Shown: positions 25,445 through 34,091, numbered from the stretch's first letter. The stretch is 64,000 bases of DNA from Streptomyces griseoruber (GCF_001514205.1 NZ_KQ948776.1:245704-309703), one strand, 5' to 3'. The notes: generated by a model from the sequence alone, not told the origin. Numbers and translations: made by a program.

Positions 25445-26952
25445 GTCGACGCAAAACCACGCCGCCCAAAAGCCCCCTCACAGCCGAGGCAAAACGGAAG
25501 AAGGACCAGCCCACTTACATCTACGGTGCCATCCCCGACGATGCCTTCGGCGCCAAGACCGACCGGCCGCCGCCCAAAGGCCCCGAAGCCCCTCCGCTCA
25601 CCCAGGACGAACGGTTCGAGTACCTGGTGAACAACCCGGACCTCTACACCGCCGCCACCGCACTGCCCGGCCCGAACAAGGTCGGGCGCCCCGCCCACTA
25701 CCCGCCCGCCGTCTACTTGATCTTCCTCTGCTCAATCTCACTGTTCGGCTCCGCCCGCTCCACCGCCAGCCACCTCCAGCGCCCCCTGTGGTGGGAAGCC
25801 GTACGCCGAGCAGTCCGAGCCCACCAAGGGGACGAAGCAGCCGACGCCCTCAGGGCCACCGGCCCCTCCCGTAGTAACTGGAACCACTACTTTCACAAGC
25901 GCCTCAAATCCGCCCATGGAGCGGTCCGCGACGCCAGCCGCGACCTGTGGATCCAGCAGGCCCTCGACCACGGAATGATGAAGGAGTCTGACAAGCGCAC
26001 CAGTCGCATCTACCCCGAGCGCCACCAGGTCCTACATGGCGACGCCACCGTCGCCGCCCCTCCCTCCTCCCACACCGAGCACGAGACCGTAGACCAAGCC
26101 ACAGGAGAGATCCGAACCCACCGAGTAGACGAAGACGCCGGCGTCACAACCGAAGGCGGCGGCAGGCAGGTCTATGGCAACAAATTCCTCTCCGTGGGCG
26201 TCCGCCTTGCCAACAGGGCCCACAGTCGCGTGATCCTGGCGCTGGAATCCATCCGCCACAGATCTCAAGAAGAAGACCCGGAACGGGAAGCCGAAGGCGC
26301 CGCCTTCGTCGAGCTGGTCAAGCACATCCTCACCCGCGCGCCCGGCCTACGAGCCGCCACCTACGACGCGGCCCTCCGCGGCGTCCACCGCGCCCCCTTG
26401 ATCGCCGAAGGCCTGCTCGTTTTCACCCCCCAACACACAGGACTCCCACCGCAGTCCCTGGAGCGCTACCAGGATGGTCCCTGCAAACACGATCTCTACG
26501 TCGCCGAGGCGCGGGTCTGCGAACGCCACATCACCGTCGACGGGCAGACCCACTACACACCGCTCCCCGTCGAGGAACTCGAATGCCGCCCAGGAAGGCG
26601 GACCCGCTACTACCACCGCCTCACGATCCCGTGCCGCTTCAAAGACCACACGCTTCGCATCCGGGTCGATGAAACCGAAGACGACCGCCAGATCGATCCC
26701 ACCGCAGGCAAGAAACGCTTCAACCGCACCGAACACCTCCGGCAGGTCCCACCCGACACACCCGCAGGCCGCCGTCTCAAAGGGTTCCGTCAGGACAGCG
26801 AATCTACACATTCACGATTCGACCAGAGTTACCCACATAAAAGGGTCCCCGCCTACGGAGCCAAAGGAGCCCTCCTCATCTACATCGGCTACGCCTGGCT
26901 GAACAACTCCGTCACGCGGGCCATGCACCACCAGGCGGCCCTCGTCACCTGA
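25441..26952 (+). CDS. DDE-transposase-like protein coupled to the recombinase-fold gene
   Basis: 503 aa. Candidate catalytic acids: Asp in LHGDATVAAPP (residue ~203), Asp in ATYDAALRGVHRAP (~310) and Glu in QDSESTHSRFDQSYPHKR (~458), in the spacing and context of RNase H-like DDE transposases; the C-terminal LLIYIGYAWLNNSVTRAMHH is typical of such a fold. The N-terminal 100 residues are basic and Pro-rich. Gene order (recombinase-fold protein, then this, ATGA-coupled) suggests a two-protein mobile unit ending near the tRNA-Arg gene. I do not recognise an IS family and see no flanking inverted repeats. Confidence 0.55.
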   Translation: MSRRKTTPPKSPLTAEAKRKKDQPTYIYGAIPDDAFGAKTDRPPPKGPEAPPLTQDERFEYLVNNPDLYTAATALPGPNKVGRPAHYPPAVYLIFLCSISLFGSARSTASHLQRPLWWEAVRRAVRAHQGDEAADALRATGPSRSNWNHYFHKRLKSAHGAVRDASRDLWIQQALDHGMMKESDKRTSRIYPERHQVLHGDATVAAPPSSHTEHETVDQATGEIRTHRVDEDAGVTTEGGGRQVYGNKFLSVGVRLANRAHSRVILALESIRHRSQEEDPEREAEGAAFVELVKHILTRAPGLRAATYDAALRGVHRAPLIAEGLLVFTPQHTGLPPQSLERYQDGPCKHDLYVAEARVCERHITVDGQTHYTPLPVEELECRPGRRTRYYHRLTIPCRFKDHTLRIRVDETEDDRQIDPTAGKKRFNRTEHLRQVPPDTPAGRRLKGFRQDSESTHSRFDQSYPHKRVPAYGAKGALLIYIGYAWLNNSVTRAMHHQAALVT

Positions 26953-27177
26953 CACTGCCCCTCGCCCGGACCCGCCCGCTCAGCACACACTCAGGTCCCC
27001 CAGCCGGTACGACCCAGGCGCCAGTGATCAAACACCGACGCCGATCTCACCCGACCCGCTACACTGTCGGCGGTGGCCCAGACCTCACCGGTCTGCCCAC
27101 CACAACCCTGTCGGCAGCAGGCCTGAAGCCCACCGCCATTGGTGCCGGGTTTTGGACACGTTTTCCGACAGATCCCC

Positions 27178-27250
27178 GCCTTCGTAGCTCAGGGGATAGA
27201 GCACCGCTCTCCTAAAGCGGGTGTCGCAGGTTCGAATCCTGCCGGGGGCA
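27178..27250 (+). tRNA. tRNA-Arg(CCT)
   Basis: A full cloverleaf: acceptor GCCTTCG pairing with CGGGGGC (two G-U pairs), D-arm TAGCTCAGGGGATAGAGCA, anticodon arm CCGCT-CTCCTAA-AGCGG with anticodon CCT, T-arm GCAGGTTCGAATCCTGC, discriminator A. CCA is not encoded. Its 3' half is an integration target, repeated exactly at 28834-28878. Confidence 0.93.
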
Positions 27251-27251
27251 C
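27207..27251 (+). repeat. attachment-site-like direct repeat, copy within tRNA-Arg
   Basis: These 45 bp, from the anticodon arm through the tRNA 3' end plus one base, are identical to 28834-28878. This is the standard footprint of a tRNA-targeting tyrosine-recombinase element. Confidence 0.88.
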
Positions 27252-27802
27252 GACAAAGTGCCAGGCAATTGGAAATACCACCCCTCCGCGAGTGTCGCGG
27301 AGGGGTGGTTTTGTCCTAGACGGGAACCTGATGGGAACGGCACGATGAGTGACTAGGCGTAACTTTACGTCGACCGCACCATGCTGCTTTGTGCGGTTTT
27401 ATCGCAACCTGTAGAGCGTTACCGGCACTGACGGACTGCCATCTGGGCGATGTTGAGCGGCGCCGGAAACCAGGGGCGTTTCAAAGTCCCGGTGATCACG
27501 TGAGTCCGCAGGTGGCGGCGGTGCGGCGAGTCCGGGCCAGGCCGTCACGAACGCATCGAAGCTCCGGTTGAACGGGGCGTCCTTCCCAAGTCGCCTCGAA
27601 CCACCGGAGCTTCGATTGCCTCGTCTCGCTACCGGCACCCTTCGATCTGGCGGGATTCACCGTCACGGCCGACGCACATCAAGCGCACCCACGCGCGCTT
27701 CCCGGCCGGGGAGAGAGGGCAGACCCAGTCAGAGCTCCGAGGGAGGGGCCGTCGCCCCTTTTCCACAAGCGAGGCGGGGCAGCGGCGGCCGGCGGGTGAG
27801 GC
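27252..27802. other. non-coding left part of the att-bounded segment
   Basis: No supported gene. Just downstream of the tRNA is a GC-rich hairpin flanking the tRNA end (CACCCCTCCGCG...CGCGGAGGGGTGG at ~27280-27310), a likely terminator with TTTTG after it, and a GGGAAC-containing pair (27322 and 27331) resembling sequences near the other att repeat. Confidence 0.4.
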
Positions 27803-28234
27803 CTACTCGTGGAACTCGAAGCGCCAGGCCTGGCCGAGGTTTTGCGGCTCCAGCGGACGCAGTGCCGTCATCGGGGGGAAGATCCGGAGCAGGCTGAGGT
27901 CCACCCCCAGTTCGACGCCTTCGATCGGGCCGCCGGGGACGACGACATGGAACATGAACGGCTCGGCGGACTGCCGGAGCTGCCACTCGGTGGCCTGCGA
28001 GGAGCCGCGGAGCATCTTGTTGATCTCGGGAACTCCGTCGAAGCTGAGGTACGTTCCGTGCCGCAGGTTCTTGATGGTGACGTTGCCGTTGGAGAGGCTC
28101 TCCACGTGCCACTCCTGCTCACCGGGCTGACCGGTCGACGGCAGGACGACTGCAGGGGCCTTCTCCTCCTGGAGAGTCAGGTACTGCTCGCCGTGCTTGG
28201 CGATTCCGTAGGGGCCGTTGGGGATCGGTGCCAT
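27803..28234 (-). CDS. I66-family-like serine protease inhibitor (beta-trefoil)
   Basis: 143 aa from ATG 28234, with GGAGGAGA upstream at suitable spacing. It has no signal peptide. The beta-rich pattern with NGPYGIAKHG, VTIKNLRHGTYLSF and a C-terminal LSLLRIFPPMTALRP followed by AWRFEF matches proteins annotated in streptomycetes as I66-family proteinase inhibitors (clitocypin-like trefoils). Family members bind proteases; the target here is unknown. It is the only gene inside the segment bounded by the two 45-bp att repeats, so it looks like cargo of a small or eroded element. Confidence 0.7.
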   Translation of the reverse strand: MAPIPNGPYGIAKHGEQYLTLQEEKAPAVVLPSTGQPGEQEWHVESLSNGNVTIKNLRHGTYLSFDGVPEINKMLRGSSQATEWQLRQSAEPFMFHVVVPGGPIEGVELGVDLSLLRIFPPMTALRPLEPQNLGQAWRFEFHE

Positions 28235-28833
28235 GGCAGTTGTCTCCTCGGGAGGAAAAGTCGTCGGTGCGGTGCTCCAGCAGGAACGCACACACGATCC
28301 TTGCCGTGAGACCGCGCTACGCGCGATGGACTCGCCCAGCGGTCGTCCCATCGGGTGACGAGGACCTGGGATGGGCGGGCGACATTCGGCCGAGACATCG
28401 CCACCTATGCCATGCCGACGACGGTGGAGCGGGTGGATGCGCTGCCTAAATCGCCCGTAAGACCGACATGCGGCGCAACTTCTGACCGACGATGGGGTCA
28501 CCGCCCGGGCCCGCACGATGGCCGAGATCGCCACGGAGCGGGAGTTCCTCGCCCGCCGTCTGCGCGAATGGATCCAGCCTCGGAGGGGCGGGGCCTTCGT
28601 CGCCCCCAAATGCTCTGCGGTGCTCACCGCTTCGGTGACCCCAGCTGGCCTCAGCCGACTCCCCCGCCCTCATTCCGACAGTCTCGTGGGGGCCCTCATG
28701 GGAACGTCATGGGAACGGAAGGCCATGTAAAGACAGGGAACGATCAGAAGGAGACGGAAGGACCGAACCCCGCTGACCAGCAGGAACGATAAGCCCAAGG
28801 AAAGGCCATCACAGACAGGGAAGGCAATAAAGC
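28235..28833. other. non-coding right part of the att-bounded segment
   Basis: No supported gene on either strand. Near 28697-28720 two ATGGGAACG units occur 11 bp apart, resembling ATGGGAACG at ~27330 beside the other att repeat; these could be integrase arm sites. The final ~100 bp before the repeat are A-rich. Confidence 0.4.
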
Positions 28834-28878
28834 CTCTCCTAAAGCGGGTGTCGCAGGTTCGAATCCTGCCGGGGGCAC
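28834..28878 (+). repeat. attachment-site-like direct repeat, distal copy
   Basis: Exact 45-bp copy of the tRNA-Arg 3' half (27207-27251). The upstream 29 bp of the tRNA are not present here, so it is the displaced end left by a site-specific integration, not a second tRNA. Confidence 0.88.
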
Positions 28879-29120
28879 AACGCATTACCGCCCTGAACTG
28901 GGACTTATCTCCCGGGGAGGGCTCCTACTCGGCCTCGGACTCTTCGTCCGGGGCCGTTTGCGTGAGCGGGCGAATCGCCAAGCACCCACGCGCACCGCAA
29001 GGTCTCTGCGCCCCCCGCTCCCCGGCTCCGACCTTCCCGGGCAAAGCGTGAAGCGGCTGCCGAGGATGGCGGCAGCCGAGGCGCCCACCCACAACACACA
29101 CGACATGGCATACTTGGAGT

Positions 29121-29387
29121 ATGGCAACTCGGAAGATCACTATCACCGTGCCGGAAGAGCTGGTGGAATCGATCAAGGAACGCGTCGATGCGCGCGGGGT
29201 GTCCAGTTACATTGCGGCCGCCGCCGCACATCAGGACGCCATGGACCGACTGCGCGAGCTGGCTGAACGTCTCGAAGAAGAGCACGGCGCCGTGACGGAC
29301 GACGAGCAGCAAGCAGCGCTGGACCGTATCGCCGCGATTGACGGCCGGCACGACGAGCAGCACTCGCCTTCAGACGAGGCCGCGTGA
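29121..29387 (+). CDS. ribbon-helix-helix antitoxin
   Basis: 88 aa. The N-terminal RKITITVPEELVESIKERVD is a classic RHH strand plus helix A, followed by ARGVSSYIAAAAAHQ. The acidic C-terminus (residues ~40-88) would wrap the toxin. It is coupled to the PIN toxin by a GTGA overlap at 29384-29387, antitoxin first, as in VapBC modules. Autoregulation by the complex at the upstream promoter is usual for the family. Confidence 0.8.
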   Translation: MATRKITITVPEELVESIKERVDARGVSSYIAAAAAHQDAMDRLRELAERLEEEHGAVTDDEQQAALDRIAAIDGRHDEQHSPSDEAA

Positions 29388-29830
29388 ACCGCACCGCCCG
29401 AGCGGAACTGCACCGGCCGCGACAGCGCGTCTTCGTGTTCGACTCCGAGGCCCTCTCCAAGGCGGTTCACGGCGATCGGGAGATGGCCGCGCTGATCAAA
29501 ACGGCTCCGCGGCTCGACATCCCAATCGTCACCTCGGCGCTCACGACCTTGGAAGCATGGGACCCTCGCGAAACGTCGAAGCAGGCGCTGTGGAACTGGA
29601 CGCTGTCCCGGATCCGCGTCGTGCACACGGACGACCAGGTGATCGCCATGGCGCGCGACATGCTGAAGGGAGCCGGTCTGCACGGTCACAAGTACGCCAT
29701 CGATGCCATCCTGGCGGCTGTGGCAGGGCGGCAAGCCGCGCAGGGAGCTGAGGCAACCGTCTTCACGTCCGACACCGACGTCATGACTCAACTCCTCGCG
29801 GGACACTCCGTGCGAGTCGAGAAGGTCTGA
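29384..29830 (+). CDS. PIN-domain toxin (VapC-like)
   Basis: 148 aa from GTG 29384. PIN-type acidic residues: Asp20 in VFVFDSEALSK, Glu in LTTLEAWD, Asp in KYAIDAILAAVA, and a C-terminal Asp in FTSDTDVMTQLL, consistent with a metal-dependent ribonuclease. Family toxins cleave tRNA or rRNA; the target here is unknown. It lies directly to the right of the att-bounded segment. Confidence 0.8.
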   Translation: MNRTARAELHRPRQRVFVFDSEALSKAVHGDREMAALIKTAPRLDIPIVTSALTTLEAWDPRETSKQALWNWTLSRIRVVHTDDQVIAMARDMLKGAGLHGHKYAIDAILAAVAGRQAAQGAEATVFTSDTDVMTQLLAGHSVRVEKV

Positions 29831-30218
29831 CGAAACGCCGCCCGCGCCTCACTCCGACGACTCGCTGGCTCCCCCGATTGACCGCTGGCCGTACGCCGAT
29901 GGATCCTCCGTTGCCTGGCCTCGTTCCTGACCTAATGGGCCACCACGAACCCAGCATCACGCGACTACGCCGACGCCCCGACCAACGGCACCGGTCGGCG
30001 CTGACCCGCATGGCGCCAGCTGGCCTGGCGAGCGAAGCGAACCACGAGCTGGTTTGAACATCGCGCTTGCCTGAACGGCGGACGAGTGTCGTATCCCCGT
30101 CGTAGGCTCTTGGATGACTTGCGGGACTGGCAATCCAATGCGCTCGTCGTTGCTTCGTGTGGGTGTGCTGCGCTTCCGACCCGCAAGAAGTCGTTGCATC
30201 AGATATGGGGGGGAACAC
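29831..30218. other. intergenic region upstream of the dual-OB operon
   Basis: No supported gene. The last ~150 bp before the ATG at 30219 are less GC-rich and probably hold the operon promoter; no box is convincing. Confidence 0.35.
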
Positions 30219-30917
30219 ATGACACCGATAAAGACGCTCGTGTGTCTGGCAAATTCCCGCAAGCTTTCGGGCCGGTGTGTGGCGGGCATGGTTAACGACG
30301 GTTCAGGAGAGTGGGTGCGCCCGGTCAGCACCCGCCCGAACCGCGAAGTCTCCGCCCACGAAAGACAGTACAAAGACAAATCAGAACCGAATGTTCTCGA
30401 TATTATCACGGTGCCACTTCTTCGGCCTCAGCCGCACGATTTTCAGAGCGAGAACTGGCTCCTTGACCCAAATTACTACTGGGTGAAGACCGGCCGGGTC
30501 GGGTGGAATGGATTACGGAGGATGGAACAGCACCCCGACGCTCTGTGGATCAACGGGTCCAGTACCTATCACGGCAGCAATGACCGCGTTCCGACTGAAG
30601 AAGCAGCCGCTTTACCGGACTCACTCAAGCTGATACACGTCACCGATCTGACGTTACAAGTGCACACCCCTGGGGAGATGTTCGGAGATCAGAGGATGGT
30701 CCTGCGCGCCTGGTTCTCCTATGCAGGAAACCGGTATATTCTGCGGGTGACCGATCCCGAATACGAGCTGCAATATCTGGCCAAGCCGGAGGGGATCTAT
30801 GAAATAGGTGACTCCTTCCTTACGGTGAGTCTCGGTGAACCATACGAAGGCTACGTCTACAAATTAGTAGCAGCTATTATCGAACGAGCGAAGATCCAAA
30901 CGGGCAGCAGGCAATGA
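30219..30917 (+). CDS. dual OB-domain protein
   Basis: 232 aa from ATG 30219, preceded by GGGGGGA. It opens MTPIKTLVCLANSRKLSGRC and continues with WVRPVSTRP, NVLDIITVPLL, then a second strand-rich module (RYILRVTDPEYE), the pattern of proteins annotated as dual OB-containing domain. OB folds bind nucleic acid or nucleotides. GC content is visibly lower than in the housekeeping neighbours, a sign of transfer. First gene of a three-gene operon; its stop overlaps the next start (ATGA at 30914-30917). Confidence 0.7.
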   Translation: MTPIKTLVCLANSRKLSGRCVAGMVNDGSGEWVRPVSTRPNREVSAHERQYKDKSEPNVLDIITVPLLRPQPHDFQSENWLLDPNYYWVKTGRVGWNGLRRMEQHPDALWINGSSTYHGSNDRVPTEEAAALPDSLKLIHVTDLTLQVHTPGEMFGDQRMVLRAWFSYAGNRYILRVTDPEYELQYLAKPEGIYEIGDSFLTVSLGEPYEGYVYKLVAAIIERAKIQTGSRQ

Positions 30918-31528
30918 CACCTCATACAGTATTCACTGTCGGCCATTCCACGCACAGCAGTTCAGGTTTCCTAAGCCTGCTGCAGAAGCATGGAATTACG
31001 GCAGTCGCCGATGTGCGGTCGATGCCCATCAGTCGATTCGCGCCCCAGTTCAACCGATACGCCGTGGAGCGCACCCTGTCCGACGTCGATATCAAGTACG
31101 TCTTTCTGGGAAAGGAGCTGGGTGCTCGTACCGAGGACCTCACCTGCTATGTCGACGGACGGGTGCGCTACGACCTTCTCGCCCGGACGTCGGATTTCGT
31201 CAGTGGCATCAAGCGCTTGCGAAACGGTGCACAGAGCGAGCGAATCGCTGTCATGTGCACCGAACAGGAACCACTTGACTGTCATCGATGCGTTCTCGTC
31301 TCGCGAGTCCTCGAAGGCCACGGGATCACCGTCAAACACATTCATGGCGACGGGCACGTCGAGAACCACGCCTCGGCAATGCAACGCCTGATGGCCAACT
31401 TCCGGCTGGATCAGGAAGATCTGTTCCGAACCTCGGCCGAGCGCCTCCAAGAAGCTCTCGACCGTCAGGAACAACGGATTGCGTATGTCAATGAGGAGCT
31501 TCGCATCGACGGGACACCGGAAAAATGA
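30914..31528 (+). CDS. DUF488 protein, first copy
   Basis: 204 aa. It shows VFTVGHSTHSSSGFLSLLQK at the N-terminus, then VADVRSMPISRFAPQFN and CTEQEPLDCHRCVLVSRVL, the conserved Asp-Val-Arg and Cys-His-Arg positions of DUF488. The fold is thought to bind or process a small ligand or nucleic acid; no function is established to my knowledge. ATGA-coupled on both sides. Confidence 0.8.
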   Translation: MTPHTVFTVGHSTHSSSGFLSLLQKHGITAVADVRSMPISRFAPQFNRYAVERTLSDVDIKYVFLGKELGARTEDLTCYVDGRVRYDLLARTSDFVSGIKRLRNGAQSERIAVMCTEQEPLDCHRCVLVSRVLEGHGITVKHIHGDGHVENHASAMQRLMANFRLDQEDLFRTSAERLQEALDRQEQRIAYVNEELRIDGTPEK

Positions 31529-31962
31529 AGCTGTACACCATTGGGTTCACAAAGAAGTCAGCTGAAAAGTTCTTTGGGCTATTGCGCGAAGCTGAAGTGA
31601 CAACGCTGGTCGATGTTCGACTCAACAACGTCTCACAACTGTCTGGTTTCGCCAAGCGTGATGATCTGAGGTACTTCCTGAGTGAGATCTGCGACGTGCA
31701 GTACACCCATCGCACCGAGCTGGCCCCGACCCAGGACATGCTCAATGCCTACAAGAAACGGGGTGTCGGCTGGGCAGCCTACGAAGAACGATTCCTCGAA
31801 TTGATGAAAGAACGTCAGATTGAGGACACCGTCCGGCAGGAAGTGTTTGACAACGCAGTCCTCCTCTGCAGTGAGGACAATGCACGGCATTGCCACCGCC
31901 GGCTGGTCGCGGAATATCTCGCACAGCACTGGGATAACGTCACAATCGAGCACCTGGTGTGA
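31525..31962 (+). CDS. DUF488 protein, second copy
   Basis: 145 aa. Motifs: LYTIGFTKKSAEKFF, TLVDVRLNNVSQLSGFAK and CSEDNARHCHRRLVAEYL. It is a divergent paralogue of the gene it overlaps (ATGA at 31525-31528), with a shorter C-terminus. The dual-OB + DUF488 + DUF488 arrangement suggests a complex of the three products acting together, possibly in nucleic-acid sensing or defence; that is inference. Confidence 0.8.
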   Translation: MKLYTIGFTKKSAEKFFGLLREAEVTTLVDVRLNNVSQLSGFAKRDDLRYFLSEICDVQYTHRTELAPTQDMLNAYKKRGVGWAAYEERFLELMKERQIEDTVRQEVFDNAVLLCSEDNARHCHRRLVAEYLAQHWDNVTIEHLV

Positions 31963-31998
31963 GCGGCGGCACTGCGGTCAAGAGCCGTCCCCACTGTC

Positions 31999-32748
31999 TC
32001 ACCCACATTTGATGAGGGCCAGCCTCTGCGGGAGAGACAGTGCGACAACAGCGCACCCAGACGCCGCGAGGGCGACGCTTGAGAGCCGGTCCATGTGGCT
32101 GATCGCCTCACGCCGAGGGTCGTGCACGACATGCGTACACGTCCATCGTGATGCCGATCTGGCCGTGCCCCAGGATCTCCATGATGACCCGCGGCGCGAC
32201 GCCGGCCGCCGTCAGCAGCGTCGCGCAGCCATGCCGCGCGTCGTGCAGCGGGACCACCCGCAGCCCCGCATCGGCCGCGACCCGCGTGAAGGACCGGTAG
32301 ACGTTCCGCGGCTCGACCGGCCGGCCGTTCCGCGTGGCGAGGACGTAGCCGGTCCCGGACCAGGCGACGCCCGTGCGCGCGAACCTCTCTCGCTGTCGCA
32401 GCCGGTGCCAGCGCAGCGGTGCAATGCACAGTGCGGGCATCGGCACCACGCGATCCTGCAGCTCTTGGGATCGTCGTCGTACAGCGTGCCCCTGCGGCGC
32501 TGCGTCTGCTGGCGGACGTGCACGACGCGGTTGTCCAGGTCCACATCGGACCAGCGCAGGCCCCCCAGCTCGCCGCGTCGCAGCCCCATGGCGATCGCCA
32601 GCACGAATGCCGCGTACAGCGGCTCGCTGCCCGCCGCTTCCAGGAAGCTCAGCGTCTCCTCCAGCAACCAGGGACGGATCTCCCGCCGGGGGTCACCGCC
32701 CGCGCGCAGCTCCGGGACGTCCTCGACGAGGGGGCACGGTTCCGGCGC
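31999..32748 (-). pseudogene. tyrosine integrase, twice-frameshifted
   Basis: Pieces in different minus frames rebuild a phage-type integrase C-terminal domain: LEETLSFLEAAGSE...IAMGLRRGELGGLRWSDVDL (first Arg box), then after a shift near 32450 VPLHDARHGCATLLTAAGV (HxxR) and EILGHGQIGITMDVY. A second shift near 32135 separates the nucleophile-Tyr region from EAISHMDRLSSVALAASG. The N-terminal DNA-binding domain is missing upstream of ~32748. It probably belonged to an element once integrated nearby, perhaps at the tRNA-Arg. Confidence 0.8.
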
Positions 32749-32978
32749 CCGGTATGACCCCGCAGTTTCATCTCCTTGGCGTCGCCGGTCCAGGTGATGT
32801 TGTCGGTGTGGATGTCCACGTCCCGCCCGGGAAGGCCCTTCCCGGGCGGGAGAGTGATCTCCGACTTCGTGTACCAGCCGGTGTCCTCATTGGTGATCGA
32901 CAGGGCTGAGAGGGTGCGCCATTGCTTGGCGTCGCCCATGTGGAACTGGTTGTAGCGGAGGAGGCGCAGACCTGACAC
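32749..32978 (-). pseudogene. possible truncated unknown gene fused to the integrase remnant
   Basis: A frame starting at GTG 32978 reads LRLLRYNQFHMGDAKQWRTL then a beta-rich stretch with LPPGKGLPGRDVDI and continues into the integrase remnant. The composition is protein-like for ~75 residues, but I recognise no family. A perfect 29-bp palindrome (CCCGCCCGGGAAGG and complement) lies inside at ~32824-32852. It faces away from the TetR gene. Confidence 0.3.
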
Positions 32979-33059
32979 GGTGCTCAGATGCGCCGATCCG
33001 GGCCACTACGCTGGTCCGGCTGACGGGTGCGCGCCCGTACAGCCGGCTGAGGAGGACAC

Positions 33060-33725
33060 GTGGGAGGCAAGGCGACTACCACGCGACGCCCGGGGCGCCC
33101 CAGCGGGGATTCCCCTGCGGTGCCCGCGGAGCGGGACGTCCTGCTGCGCGGCCTGGAGGCGTTCGCGGAGCTGGGATACGACCGGGCATCGGCGCGGGAA
33201 CTCGCGCGCCGCCTCGGGGTCAGTCACATCTTCATCAATGACCGCTACGGTTCCAAGGCGGCCTTCTGGCGTGCCGTGGTGGACACCGCGCTCGGGGCTC
33301 AGCTCACGCGCATGGCGCCGGCCGCGCCCGGGAGCGATGACGAGGACGTGGTGCGGCAGTTCGTCATGGAGTTCTACCGCAGCAGCATCGGCGAACCGTA
33401 CCTGGCCTTGCTGATGGCGGATGAAGCGGCGCGGGACACCGAGCGACTGGACTACCTCTTCCGGCATTACATCGAGCCGACGCTGGCCCTCGTCATGCCC
33501 AGCATCGAGAGGCTGATGGCATCCGGGCGCATGACACGGGTCCCGATGGACGTCCTGTTCTTCGCCATCATCACTCCCCTGTCCGGCCTCGTGCAGGAGC
33601 CTCTCGCCCGGCGCCTGGGCCGCCCCGAGCACCTGTCGCAGGCGGACCGTCTCGCCAGAGCGGAGGCCCTGGCCGGACTGGTGGTGGACGGCCTGCTGGC
33701 ACCGGGCGACGCGAAGCGCCGGTAA
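33060..33725 (+). CDS. TetR-family transcriptional regulator
   Basis: 221 aa from GTG 33060 with GGAGGA 5-6 nt upstream. The N-terminal HTH is clear: LLRGLEAFAELGYDRASARE, then ARRLGVSHIFINDRYGSKAAFWRAVV-type recognition segment with the family Tyr-Gly-Ser-Lys. The C-terminal ligand domain (residues ~75-215) has the TetR_C helical pattern (FRHYIEPTLALVMPSIERL). The target is unknown; no intact divergent gene is left upstream. Confidence 0.88.
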   Translation: MGGKATTTRRPGRPSGDSPAVPAERDVLLRGLEAFAELGYDRASARELARRLGVSHIFINDRYGSKAAFWRAVVDTALGAQLTRMAPAAPGSDDEDVVRQFVMEFYRSSIGEPYLALLMADEAARDTERLDYLFRHYIEPTLALVMPSIERLMASGRMTRVPMDVLFFAIITPLSGLVQEPLARRLGRPEHLSQADRLARAEALAGLVVDGLLAPGDAKRR

Positions 33726-33759
33726 CGGCGTGTGAATCGACACGCTCGCGCCCGCTGGT

Positions 33760-34052
33760 CGGCTTCCCGCGCGATCGCCAGGATCCTGCGGTAGTCGCCG
33801 GGCAACGCACCCTCGTCGACCGGGTCGCCGCGGTGCGGGATGGGCAGGACCGCCCGCCCGGCCACCTGCGCCGTTATCCGGAGCGACAGCCTCGGCGTGG
33901 GCCTGGACCTGCTCGGCCGGGCGGTTCAACACCCGCTCCGCGAGCGCCAGTTCGTCCCGCCCGGGCCGGCCCTCCTGAAGCTGCTTGGCCAACTCCTCGG
34001 CGAGGGCGTCGAGTTCGCTTCGGCGGGCGGTGATCCACTGCCGCTCCCGCAT
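33760..34052 (-). pseudogene. decayed Streptomyces hypothetical protein (MRERQW family)
   Basis: From ATG 34052 the frame reads MRERQWITARRSELDALAEE followed by a coiled-coil stretch, then frameshifts; downstream frames contain GALPGDYRRILAIAREAD. Intact relatives, remembered from streptomycete genomes, are ~140-aa coiled-coil plus winged-helix proteins often near repeated elements. At least two frameshifts and a lost C-terminus make this non-functional. Confidence 0.55.
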
Positions 34053-34091
34053 CCCCGCACCCTCCAAGAGGCTCAGCCCAGGGGGTCCTGG

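Noticed and set aside
28834..28878. A second tRNA-Arg gene
   Set aside because: Only the 3' half matches; acceptor 5' strand and D-arm are absent. It is an att-type repeat.
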